A DNA stretch of 64,000 nucleotides from Pieris napi (taxonomy: Eukaryota; Arthropoda; Insecta; Lepidoptera; Pieridae): assembly GCF_905475465.1 (NCBI RefSeq), contig NC_062251.1, positions 9,541,001-9,605,000 of the forward strand. The letters are read 5' to 3'. The notes under the pieces were generated by a model that did not search any database, was not told the DNA's origin, and saw only the letters and a list, made by a program, of their open reading frames with translations. Of the stretch, positions 11,822 through 20,670 are shown piece after piece (the stretch's first letter is position 1; every line of letters begins with the position of its first letter). A program made the position numbers and the translations under genes.

Positions 11822-12320
11822 CTAGTGCTAGACAGGCTACTTCTAATTAATTTGCGATATTTGTTTTTAAATAAGTGTTGTTTGATGATTTGCTATTTTT
11901 GCGCCTGCTTTTTCTCTCGGCCTACACCCTCTGTCTTTGCCGATGAGTAGGGATGCCTACAAATTCAAATTTAATGACGTGGAATAAGTGATACCTTTTT
12001 TTTTTATAGAACGGGGGGCAAACGGGCAGGAGGCTCACCTGATGTTAAGTGATACCGTCGCCCATGGACACTCTCAATGCCAGAGGGCTCGCGAGTGCGT
12101 TGCCGGCCTTTTAAGAATTGGTACGCTCTTTTCTTGAAGGACCCTAAGTCGAATTGGTTCCGAAATACTTCAGTGGGCAGCTGGTTCCACATAGTGGTGG
12201 TGCGCGGCAAAAACTGCCTTGAAAAACGCTCAGTTGTGGAACGGCGGACGTCGAGGTGATACGGGTGGAATTTCGTATTCTGAAAACCGTACCTGTATCT
12301 TATGTTCCATAATAAACATA
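11822..12320. mobile_element. Partial copy of the 1-2.7 kb foldback arm, split by a LINE insertion
   Basis: Sequence from CTAGTGCTAGACAGGCTACT through CTCTCGGCCTACACCCTCTG to GACGTGGAATAAGTGATACC matches the right arm at 2520-2695. The match then breaks, and resumes after 12285 with GTACCTGTATCTTATGTTCC, completing the arm. The intervening 11995-12285 is a separate retroposon. Confidence 0.75.
11995..12287 (-). mobile_element. 5'-truncated LINE (CR1/Jockey-like) inserted in the foldback arm
   Basis: In antisense it encodes PRTTTMWNQLPTEVF, FKKRAYQFLKGRQRT and a C-terminal GEPPARLPP, the usual end of this LINE's ORF2. A poly-T run at 11998 marks the reversed poly-A tail. The flanks GATACC and GTACC look like a short target-site duplication. 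Confidence 0.75.
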
Positions 12321-13240
12321 TTTTATTTTTATTTATTTATTTTAACCATGTTTGATACTGATGAAATGCCAACTGAGGCCCAAAAACTACAAATACGCCA
12401 TTACAATTTCTTGTAGTTTTTTACCCGCCCAAAAATATTTATTTATGTATGTATTTCTTAACAATTATTCTTATTTTTAATTTTACTTTATTAACACAAG
12501 ACTTCATTACTCACACTGCTAACTTTTACTATTTTTTTGTGTACTAAGTATTATTATTACATAATTTTTCTTTTTTGCGACTGAGGCGCAAACAAGCTGC
12601 TGTGGTCTCTGGCAGAATGACCAGCGCCGTGGAACAGTCTACTCCTCAGCATAATGATGAGCCAGGGCCAATTACAACCACAACACGACGTAAAAGAAAA
12701 AAAAATGTTATCTTTCATTCTTTTCTATAATTTTTATTATTGTTATTTTTTGTGTTACTGTGTGTGTGTGCTTTGTTAGTAATAAATGTTGTCTATGTGT
12801 AATGTAGTTAAACTTTTCAGTTTAATATCACGCAGCCTGGACATACAACGAACAATATTTAAGCCTTGACTTGTTAAACTATCGCGGAACATGCTTATAA
12901 GAATAAAGATATTCATAGATCTAAATCACCTGCATCATGAGCTCACCCCACATTCACACCATCATGTACATACCCTCGCATTTACACCAACACACAAGAC
13001 AGCTGAATTAGGTATTTCTTCATTAAATGTATTTAATAATTTTCCTTTCGTAATTGTTTGAACCGTTTTGTATTATGTATTCCATCTTTAGCTATATAAG
13101 TATAATGGTGTTTTATATATAGGATTACGACATGAATAAATAAAATTTAATGTTAAATACAAATGTTTATAAGGTAAGGGTGTATGGTCCGAAAAACAGG
13201 CAAATCAATCTAATTATTAAAATGATTATCATTTACTTCT
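12320..13240. other. Repeat debris, no gene supported
   Basis: AT-rich. A GC-richer patch near 12580-12700 (CGAGGCGCAAACAAGCTGCT-like) might be decayed retroelement coding sequence, but no frame is maintained. Nothing else is recognisable. Confidence 0.4.
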
Positions 13241-13242
13241 GA

Positions 13243-13372
13243 GAGCAGTGTGGGCCTAGTGGTTCCAGCGTTCGACTCTCATCACTGAGGTCGTCGTAGG
13301 TTCGATACCCCGGCTATGCACCATAGGATTTTCTGTCAATGTGCGCATTTAACTTTCGTAACACATAATATG
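13243..13372 (+). mobile_element. SINE family A, 5' head only
   Basis: GAGCAGTGTGGGCCTAGTGG, a B-box-like GGTTCGATACCCC and the GTGCGCATTTAACTTTCG body start are present. The copy stops after about 130 bp. A 3-bp insertion (TCGTCG) lies before the B box. Confidence 0.65.
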
Positions 13373-13449
13373 TACATTTCCGTTTATGTATTAATGAAGT
13401 TTTATTTAAAAAATACATTACGATAGTATTATACGTAGTAGTAATATAT

Positions 13450-13702
13450 GACGACTCATTGGTCTAGTCATACCCCTGATTGCGAATCCATGGGTCCTGG
13501 GTTCGATCCCCGGCTGAGACGAACATCGATGTGATGAGCATTTGGTGTAATGCTTAGGTCTTGGGTGTTTAAATATGTATTTATATATCTATCTATCTAT
13601 AATATGTATGTATATCCGTTGCCTAGTACCCATAACACAAGCTTCACCAGCTTAGCATGGGACTAGGTCAATTGGTGTGAATTGTCTTTAAAAAAAAAAT
13701 TA
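13450..13702 (+). mobile_element. tRNA-derived SINE, family B
   Basis: The head GACTCATTGGTCTAGTCAT and B-box GGGTTCGATCCCCGG are tRNA-like. The body holds GATGAGCATTTGGTG, a TCTATCTATCTATAATATG microsatellite-like part and CCGTTGCCTAGTACCC, ending with CTAGGTCAATTGGTG and a poly-A. Other copies: 14925 and 40650 and 52018 (minus) and 54318 (plus). Confidence 0.8.
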
Positions 13703-14044
13703 TACTCTTTTTTTTATTTTTGCTCTCAAAACATCACACATATTACTGAAAATAATTTATAGAAAGGATATACATGTGCGCAGCCGCTAACCAGATACAT
13801 GCAACTTCCTCACAATGGAATAGCGTACCTGTCATATTTTCAATTCTTCTTGGCATAGATAAGTTTGTAGGTTTACGTAGTTATTATCTATCACTCACAG
13901 AGTACGCCAAAATGGTAATTATGGAGTAATTTCAACCTTAGTAATGATTTAAATAAGCTGCGGGGAATAAATAATGTAATCTAAAGGATTGAGAGTTGGT
14001 ACTTAGACATCCTGAAAAACGCAGATTCGACAAACAGAAGTGAT

Positions 14045-14395
14045 AGTTTGCGTGTTGTTCCCACGAGAATGTAAGTGCGTGCTCCTATTTCACCATGCCC
14101 CTTGCTGATAGAGGATAAAGCTTTGTTTTTAATTTATTTTATTTATTACTTAATATGTCATGTGGAACATGGTGTAATGGTTGCAGCTCCTTACAAACGT
14201 TGTGTAAAAAAAACATGGCGAGTAAAAAGAGTGGCGGAGAGTTTATTGCCAGTTCTTCTCTTCCGTTCTACGCCCTTGATTTGAGAACTGGCAGAAAATA
14301 TAAAATTAGAAGCATTAAATGTATATTTCATTTTTGACGTGCATAAGTGTCCATTGTGTTACATAAATAAATGAATTTTGACTTTGATATTCCTC
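14045..14395 (+). mobile_element. Retroelement 3' fragment, copy 2
   Basis: Direct repeat of 11236-11545 (see shared words there), here extended by TTGAGAACTGGCAGAAAATA and a terminal AATGAATTTTGACTTTGATA. The open frames within it are not conserved between copies. Confidence 0.6.
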
Positions 14396-14454
14396 ATGCC
14401 CGCAAAATCCTTGTGCCAACAAGGAGGACATGGAGTCCGAAAAATGCCGAAATA

Positions 14455-14745
14455 GAGGAGTTAGTAGTCCAGCCCAATATTATAGTTAAATCCAAGGTCC
14501 ATCGACTACGTTGGCACCCTGAGAGCATGGGCCAAGAACGGGCGGTGAAGTAAACGAAGCGAAGAGGTGGGAGGCCAGTAGGTCGGCATAGGTTTTGGAT
14601 TGACAGAGTGAAAAAGGACATCATGCAGCTGAAAGCCAGCAATTCGCGAGAGCTGGCACAGGATAGGGAGCGCTGAAACTTTCTCAATTCAGAGGCCAAG
14701 ACATTCTTAAGGTCCCAGAGCCAGCGAGGAGAGTATAAGTTATAT
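14455..14745 (+). pseudogene. Decayed RTE-like LINE ORF2 C-terminus
   Basis: Plus-strand reading gives KVHRLRWHPESMGQERAVK, a stop, then a frameshifted segment with GRPVGRHRFWIDRVKKD-like wording and RELAQDRER. This order (LRW..H.E.M, G-R-P..R.W.D..K.D, A.DR..W) is the usual end of RTE-type ORF2. It contains stops and is inactive. Confidence 0.7.
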
Positions 14746-14924
14746 TCCTAAATCTAATAAATCTTTATTGCTTCTTTAAATTAATCAGGCGTTAAATTTT
14801 ATAAATAGTATTAATTACACACAGGGTCGAGTACGTCGTTAAGACGCTTACATAATTTTACTGTAAGAAATAATTTAATGGGCGGACTTTGAATATAATT
14901 GTGCTTATAGAGTAAAGTAATTTT

Positions 14925-15175
14925 TTTTTTTTTTAAAGACAATTCACACCAATTGACCTAGTCCCATGCTAAGCTGGTGAAGCTTGTGTTATGGATACTA
15001 GGCAACGGATATACATACATATTATAGATAGATAGACATATAAATATATTTAAACACCCAAGACCTAAGCACAACACCAAATGCTCATCACATCGATGTT
15101 CGTCTCAGCCGAGGATCGAACCCGGGACCCATGGATTCGCAGTCAGGGGTACCAACCACTAGACCAATGAGTCGT
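14925..15175 (-). mobile_element. tRNA-derived SINE, family B
   Basis: Reverse copy of the unit at 13450: poly-T, AATTGACCTAGTCCCATGC, GGCAACGGATATACATACAT, the GATAGATAGACATAT part, GGATCGAACCCGGGACCCAT (reversed B box) and CTAGACCAATGAGTCG. Confidence 0.8.
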
Positions 15176-15296
15176 CAAAATGATAGGTATATCTGCATCT
15201 CTGTGCCGGGACATCAAATTAAAATGTTATATTGTGTTTTACAATTAACAAGGACAATATACAAACAAGGGCTATAAAAGAAATTTATTAACTTTT

Positions 15297-15547
15297 TTTT
15301 TTTTTTAAAATGGCTCTGGCACGGTTTGTGCATTAGCCAGCGTCACGTATAAGATCTTTATAATTCGTGCTTTTTGCCTTAGAAATTCGACCATGTCCTC
15401 CATGTACGGTTTTAGGCACTCGCCCGGTCAACCCTCCCAAAGGCCGAGAACAAATTATAAATTAAAACTTGCTCTCGAACCGGGAATCGAACCCGGTACC
15501 CCTCACCTAGCTGCCACTTAATAAGACCGCTAGGCTATGAGGCCCCT
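15297..15547 (-). mobile_element. tRNA-derived SINE, family C
   Basis: Reversed unit whose head includes AGCGGTCTTATTAAGTGGCA and the B box GGGTTCGATTCCCGGTTC. The body ends in GACGCTGGCTAATGCACAAA and a poly-A (poly-T here). The second copy is 30128-30387. The tRNA-like head is distinct from families A and B. Confidence 0.8.
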
Positions 15548-15699
15548 ATATAAACTTTATTATACAGTTAAATTTTTTTTTTTTGAGTTTATGACCTGGT
15601 GGACCTAGACCTTTAGGCAAATTAAAAAATTCTTTTATGTAGAAATGTTGCCACATTGGAGGATTTTTCGTTGTCTCAATCTATATGTATACCGTATAC

Positions 15700-15779
15700 C
15701 TTGCCTTGTATTATAAAGACAAGATTTGTATTTTTGCACCATACAAAACTCAAAATATACTGGACCAATTTCATCAATT
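15700..15779 (-). CDS. Candidate upstream exon of the unrecognised minus-strand gene
   Basis: Read on the minus strand, a TTTTAAAAG acceptor and an AAG/gtatac donor bound 80 nt. One frame gives IDEIGPVYFEFCMVQKYKSC then LYNTRQ, exiting in phase 1, which joins in frame to the exon at 11564-11685. A second frame (ELMKLVQYILSFVWCKN) is also open and would instead join the broken coding-like stretch at 16290-17215. A MITE begins 36 bp upstream of the acceptor. Which frame is used cannot be decided here. Confidence 0.4.
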
Positions 15780-15814
15780 CTTTTAAAATTACAATGCCAA
15801 AAGAATATAAAATA

Positions 15815-16275
15815 TTTTTGAAGTGAAACTTCTTTAGGCGCATGAGTGTAAAATTTTTACGGATGAAATGAAATAATAATATTAGCGACACGAAGATGTG
15901 CAGCGTTTTTGTCGAAGAAAAGGGAGAGAGCGATTGAGAGAGAGTGAGATAGAGCGAACGCCGCATCACGCACAGTGCCATGGATCGAGAAGGGGGAGAG
16001 AGCTATAATGAGAAAGATTGAGAAAGAGAATAAGAGAGATCGAGTAAAAATACACGCTATTGGTTGATGTATTCGTTTAGTAGTTACATATTAGAACTTT
16101 AGATGGCAATTCTGTCGCCTATCGTCTTGTAAACGCAGATTTTTTTATATTATCATTAGCGCGTGTACAAAACAGTGTGAATATACAAATACACGGAGTG
16201 ATCATATACTGGTACATGATCATCTATCGGGTCTTTTACCATAGTAATAATTAATTTACCAAGAAGTTTCACTTC
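15815..16275. mobile_element. MITE with GAAGTGAAACTTCTTTA ends
   Basis: Left end TTTTTGAAGTGAAACTTCTT and right end CCAAGAAGTTTCACTTC are inverted repeats. The interior has GATGTGCAGCGTTTTTGTCG and a GAGAGAGAGCGA-rich purine tract. The same ends occur at 29474-30105, 31488-32105, 41776-42215 and in shorter pieces near 42435, 43180, 47785, 55366 and 60705. Confidence 0.75.
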
Positions 16276-16289
16276 TGACACTTTTTTTA

Positions 16290-17215
16290 TATTTTACCAG
16301 CCATGCTGGGACAAGCCACTGAGTTAGAGTACTCTAAGCCCCTTAATATGTTTTATAACTGATTAAACATTAAAATGACTAATATAGATACTAAATAACC
16401 TCCTCTATCTCTAAATATACATTTTGAGAGCATACTAGGTAATGCATAAATAAAAATGGTTCCTGCATGTTTAGATATATCTTTGTTGCATATAGATATG
16501 TGATCTGGCCGAGCCCTACAGGCTGCTTTATTCCACCAAGACTTCAAAAACACTTAACCATTCAGCAATGGAGCCATTTAGGTTTTATAAATAAATAATA
16601 ATATAACTTACTCTGATAACATTGAGATAATAAAGACCCTTTTGTTTTAAACACATTTAAGAACTAATACAATAAATTTTTATACCAATCATTTTTTCTA
16701 ATGTCACATATTGTATTGTCAAATTTAAGTAATTCTATGACCAAATTTAATATAGACTATACTGGCTGGCAGTATTTTTTAATATAATAATATCCCAATG
16801 CAACCAAAAGCAACATACACTGTCTAATTTTATCATGCATGTTATCTTGTTGGAATTCGATAATATTTGAGTATAATATTTTTTTAAACAAGGCTTTCAA
16901 GCATGTGTGCATCGGAAGTGTATGTTCCTCCATAAAAATCATGTCATTGGCATGATGAACTTATTTCTTAAAATCGGGTGAACTTCATCTAAATAAGCCA
17001 GTCCAGTTGGTGATGTGATTTGGCTATCACATCTTGTTTAAGCTGAAATTATAGAACAACAGAAATGCTATGGGCTTTTATTTAACAATAATACAGTCTT
17101 TAAACTTATTGTGTCTGTCACTAGAACACATTTCAAAAATTTATGAACTGCTTGTTTATCATCCAAAGGTAATGTGTTTCTTACCTTGATGATCAATATT
17201 TCCTAAGTTTAATGA
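16290..17215 (-). pseudogene. Coding-like stretch with stops and a frameshift
   Basis: In antisense, readable segments follow in order: LPLDDKQAVHKFLKCVLVTD near 17170; SPTGLAYLDEVHPILRNKF near 17000; MEEHTLPMHTCLKALFKKI with RQCMLLLVALGYYYIKKYC (16757-16942); ELLKFDNTICDIRKNDWYKN near 16720; then FLKSWWNKAACRARPDHISI (16353-16553) and LRGLEYSNSVACPSMAG near 16310. Several share one frame across in-frame stops, with one frameshift near 16950. A strong donor (A/gtaagt near 16612) and an acceptor before FLKSWW are phase-compatible. The helical composition suggests an ARM/HEAT-like protein. It may be a decayed gene copy, or several small exons whose true boundaries I have misread. The part above 17070 may simply be SmD1 3' UTR. 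Confidence 0.4.
17077..17082 (-). promoter_or_regulatory. Candidate poly-A signal of SmD1
   Basis: AATAAA on the minus strand about 330 nt downstream of the SmD1 stop codon. It is the only AATAAA I see in that interval. Confidence 0.45.
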
Positions 17216-17411
17216 TAATATTTACTGTCTTGTCAAAGCTAGCATTCTACTGATTCAAGAGTAAAGATACCCTGTTTCGTTCCTGTAACAGTATATCAAC
17301 AAAAACAATAATATGCAAAGTTGGAAATTGTTTAATTCACATCAACTTACATCACAATCACTTATCCAATCTTACTTATGGTTTTAAAATAGCTTAGATC
17401 TAAGTTATAGA

Positions 17412-17789
17412 CTATCGACGTCCACGGCCGCGTCCCCCGCGACCTCCCCTCGGGCCTCCACGGCCGCCTCTTCCTCTACCACGACCTCCTCTAGTACCAC
17501 CTCGCTGGAAACCTTCGCGTTTCCCTCTGCCCTTGGGTGTGTCATCAATTAGAAGAGTTTCCAAAGGTAGACTGTCAGGAAGTAAGTAGTACCGAATGTT
17601 GTTCCCACGTATACTCAATGTCTCCAATTGAAGCTCCTCTTTGTTCTTTAGCGTTACTTTTACAGCTTTCAAATGTGTGTTCATCGCAACATCGACGCCG
17701 GTGATCGTTCCATGAACTACGCTTCCATTTTTGAGTTCAATTGTAACCGTCTCGTGACTCAATTTCATTAAAAAACGCACTAGCTTCAT
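17412..17789 (-). CDS. SmD1: Small nuclear ribonucleoprotein Sm D1
   Basis: 125 aa, the usual SmD1 length. Sm D1 is one of seven Sm proteins that form the heptameric ring on U1, U2, U4 and U5 snRNAs and so acts in pre-mRNA splicing. The Sm fold starts at MKLVRFLMKLSHETVTIELK with Sm1 containing KNGSVVHGTITGVDVAMN and Sm2 ending SIRGNNIRYYLLPDSLPL. The C-terminal tail is the diagnostic Gly-Arg repeat (GRGRGGRGGPRGGRGGRG), the region known in this family to be symmetrically dimethylated at arginine and read by SMN. The coding region is uninterrupted. It lies head to head with the centrin-like gene, about 410 bp between start codons. Confidence 0.97.
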   Translation of the reverse strand: MKLVRFLMKLSHETVTIELKNGSVVHGTITGVDVAMNTHLKAVKVTLKNKEELQLETLSIRGNNIRYYLLPDSLPLETLLIDDTPKGRGKREGFQRGGTRGGRGRGRGGRGGPRGGRGGRGRGRR

Positions 17790-18198
17790 GTTTCTTTAGT
17801 TTTATTATCTAGTATTTATAAAAATAATAAAAGCGTTGATACGCCGATTATAACCTCAACCTAAAATTTATGATTATTTAAATGACAGTGATACTATCAA
17901 ACACTAACAATAAAAAATATGGCGGGTGTTTCTATAGTCTCTGACTACCACAGTATCACTTTTTTTTTTCTTTTTTTTTAATTTATTTATTAGCCGAAAC
18001 AAAGACCATTGGCCCACAGTATAACTGCATTAAAGTATTGCTAGTCGTTGTCTAGAAATAAACATTTTTGGTTGCCAAGGTTTCTGTTAGATTCACTACG
18101 AAAGCTTCAATATAGCTATTTTGAAACGCGTTTTTTTCTTGATAGAATTAATAGTTAAATTCTGAATAACTACTTATACGTCTTAACATTTTATCACT
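17790..18198. promoter_or_regulatory. Divergent promoter region SmD1 / centrin-like gene
   Basis: 409 bp separates the two divergent start codons, so both promoters must lie here unless 5' UTR introns exist. A poly-T tract and a short repeat (TTTATTTATTAGCCG with GGCCCACAGT, 17958-18030) intervene. A relative of this repeat is at 22270-22340. No clear TATA box is visible. Confidence 0.5.
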
Positions 18199-19654
18199 AT
18201 GAATACTGAAGTCATATTAGAAGATCCAGAAGTAGATACTGAGGCAGCAACCGAAGAAAAAGAAATACCAATTTGCGCTCGTTTAGTATTCACAAAAGAG
18301 CAGGTATATTACTCTATATTAATTTACCTAGGTAACATTGTAATCCGTAACCTAATTCGAATATAAAATACTTAAATCTATTAGTTGAATCAAGTTGGTC
18401 ATTACATCGTTCACGTCTCTTGCTTGTCATTATAAATAAATAAAAATCTTATATAATATCATTGCTATAAATGGAAAATATTAACTTGGATTTATCTGTG
18501 ACTGCTGAATTTTCAAATAAATCCGATAAAGATGGGAAAGAAACTCATCAGACTGAATCCTTAAAAAATTTTGATGTTACAGCTAAATTAGAGCTAACTG
18601 AATATCAGGTAGGTACACAAAATAATAATATAAAAACTATTCTCAGAAATTCTGACCCAAACAAATAAGTAATCTGAATTATAATCTTCCTGGAATACAA
18701 GACTTCGATGATAAATTACAAAAGAGAATAGAATAAAAAGGAAAGATAAGCTTTTGCGTGGTGAAGATTGCACTGAGTGTTTTAAGCAGTAAAATTTTTA
18801 AGTTATTTTTTTACTCTTGCCAAATATTTACTACACGTCAATAAAAAATTCCGGCATCATCGATAATAATGTATATTTTCTTCTTTGAAAAAATTTCATA
18901 GACTATATTTTCAGAAAAACGATTTACACGAGGCGTTCAACCTTTTAGATTACAATGGAGAAGGCAAAATCAAAGCAGAGGATTTTCGAGTAGCCATAAA
19001 GGCTTTAGGTACATTTACTGTTCTTATAACAAAGAACCAATATAATATTTTTTTTTTTTACATTATTAAATAGAATTACGTATTATTAAATTAATTAGAA
19101 AGTAATTTTTTTATTTTCAATAGGATATGAACCTACGAAAGAAGAACTTCAAAAAATGATTAATGGCGTGGATAAAGGTCTTACTGGTAAATTAAGTTTT
19201 GAGAACTTTGAAACCGCTATAATGCGTAAAATAATGTCACTGGATAGCGATGGTGATATAATGAAAAGTTTTAGGCTTTTTGATATGGATGACTGTGGTA
19301 ATTAAAATTTGAGTTTGAGTTCTTCTTATATATATTTTTTATTATTTAAAATTGTATTTTCAATGACGATATCGTAACAAAGCTCCAAAAATAAATGAAG
19401 TAATATGGTTTTAGGATTTATTAGTTTTGAAAATCTAAAACAAGTTACTAAAATATTAGGAATTTACTTAAGTGATCAAGAAATAGAAGAAATGATTGAT
19501 GATGCTGACAAAGACTTCGACGGATTCGTAAGTTTTTTATCCAAATATACTTATACATTACATTTTTTTTTTTAGTATGTTTCGTTTGTTACAGATTTCT
19601 GTTCAAGAGTTTATGAGAATGATTAAAAACTCAGTTGATATCGTTACTCCATAA
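18199..19654 (+). CDS. Centrin-like EF-hand calcium-binding protein (five-exon model, exon 1a)
   Basis: Exons 18199-18303, 18915-19008, 19124-19297, 19415-19527 and 19595-19654 give 181 aa with consistent phases and GT-AG borders. Four EF-hands follow in order: DYNGEGKIKAED (EF1), a degenerate second (DKGLTGKLSFEN), DMDDCGFISFEN (EF3) and DKDFDGFISVQE (EF4, canonical with Asp/Asp/Asp/Gly/Glu). This layout, with the N-terminal tail ending in F-T-K-E-Q just before EF1, is that of centrin/caltractin, which acts at centrioles and basal bodies. EF1 ends in Asp rather than Glu at position 12 and EF2 lacks ligands, so calcium binding is probably strongest at EF4. Centrin is the best call; another EF-hand paralogue is possible. 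Introns 2-4 are 67-117 bp, unlike the huge dynactin introns. Confidence 0.85.
18471..18608 (+). CDS. Alternative first coding exon 1b of the centrin-like gene
   Basis: An ATG opens 46 codons, starting MENINLDLSVTAEF and ending AKLELTEYQ just before a CAG/gtaggt donor, phase 0. Exon 1a ends ARLVFTKEQ with the same phase. Both endings match the (L)-T/F-x-E-Q lead-in to EF1 in centrins. Splicing 1b to 18915 gives a 192 aa protein. It is either a second promoter or an alternative N-terminus. Splicing 1a to 1b would also stay in frame (phase 0 to phase 0) if an acceptor preceded 1b. Confidence 0.6.
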
Positions 19655-19691
19655 CCACACACAATCAAAATATTGATGTTCATTGTTTCTG

Positions 19692-19697
19692 AATAAA
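19692..19697 (+). promoter_or_regulatory. Poly-A signal of the centrin-like gene
   Basis: AATAAA 38 nt after the stop codon. Confidence 0.6.
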
Positions 19698-19950
19698 TAT
19701 TACACTAATATTATCTGTAGTACAACAATCATTTTTAGAGTTGGTAATACTTATAGGACATACATTTTTAATAAAAAAAAAGTCGACGTTTAAGGCTAGA
19801 AAAGCCGTTGACAGTTTGACATTTCGCTATTTAAATTGAAGAATGTTAACTATAAATATTTGTTTTACTATAAACCCTGTTTATAAATATCGTGGACGAG
19901 CCTAAGTAAAACAAATTGTTAAGTTTAACTCAAGTGCAATCATATTTAAT

Positions 19951-20670
19951 ATGGGTAAGTAAATTATGTTAGTAACGGAGTCAGTTCCGATTCGTTTGTG
20001 TCGCGTCTGTATGGTCAGATCATTGATCAAGTTAATTATTTCGTATATTATTCATACATGTTCATTCATGTAGGTTTTGTTCTGTTCTTCGGATCTGTTT
20101 CATCAATAGACATTTCCAACTAGAATATAGATACATTAATATAGATGACTATATTATAAATATGTAAATAGTTCAAAAATAGTTGTTTAAACAGGAATCA
20201 AGTTGACAACTGAGGTATTAATTAATAGGCGTGTTCATTAAATGCATTTATTTCCAGCTTCAGATGCTTTTGACGAAATAGATGAAAAATGTGAGAAATT
20301 GATGTGGAAAGTAATAGAAATACGGAAACATTATGGGAAGCAGTGCATAGAATACCAGCATAAATCATCACAGTGTGAAATGTCATTATTAAAGTTGCGT
20401 TTGAATACAATATCAAAATTAAAATCACCAACGAGAAGGCATGAAATACCAAAACTACCATACAAAGAAATGATGCAAGATATGGATGATTTCAAAAGTG
20501 AAATTTCAACAAATGAGAGAAATATACAAAATTTAATGAAAAAAATAAAAACAATAGAGGATATTGCTGTTCATATTAAAAGTGATAAAATTAATAAACT
20601 GGCAAAAAAACCTTTTACAGTCAATACATTTTTGTTAGCTGCAAAGGGTAAAATCCAAGATGGATCTTAG
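19951..20670 (+). CDS. Small lysine-rich coiled-coil protein, unrecognised
   Basis: Two exons: 19951-19954 (ATGG, followed by gtaagt) and 20258-20670 after a TTTCCAG acceptor. The join gives MASDAFDEIDEKCEKLMWKV and a 138 aa product ending KGKIQDGS. Without the four-base first exon there is only a weaker upstream ATG inside the intron, so I prefer the spliced start. The sequence is predicted largely helical with two Lys/Glu-rich segments (QDMDDFKSEISTNERNIQNL) around a Pro-containing hinge (SPTRRHEIPKLPYKE). No signal peptide or membrane segment. It looks like a small spindle, kinetochore or adaptor-type coiled coil, but I recognise no family. AATAAA at 20800-20805 could end the transcript. 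Confidence 0.75.
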
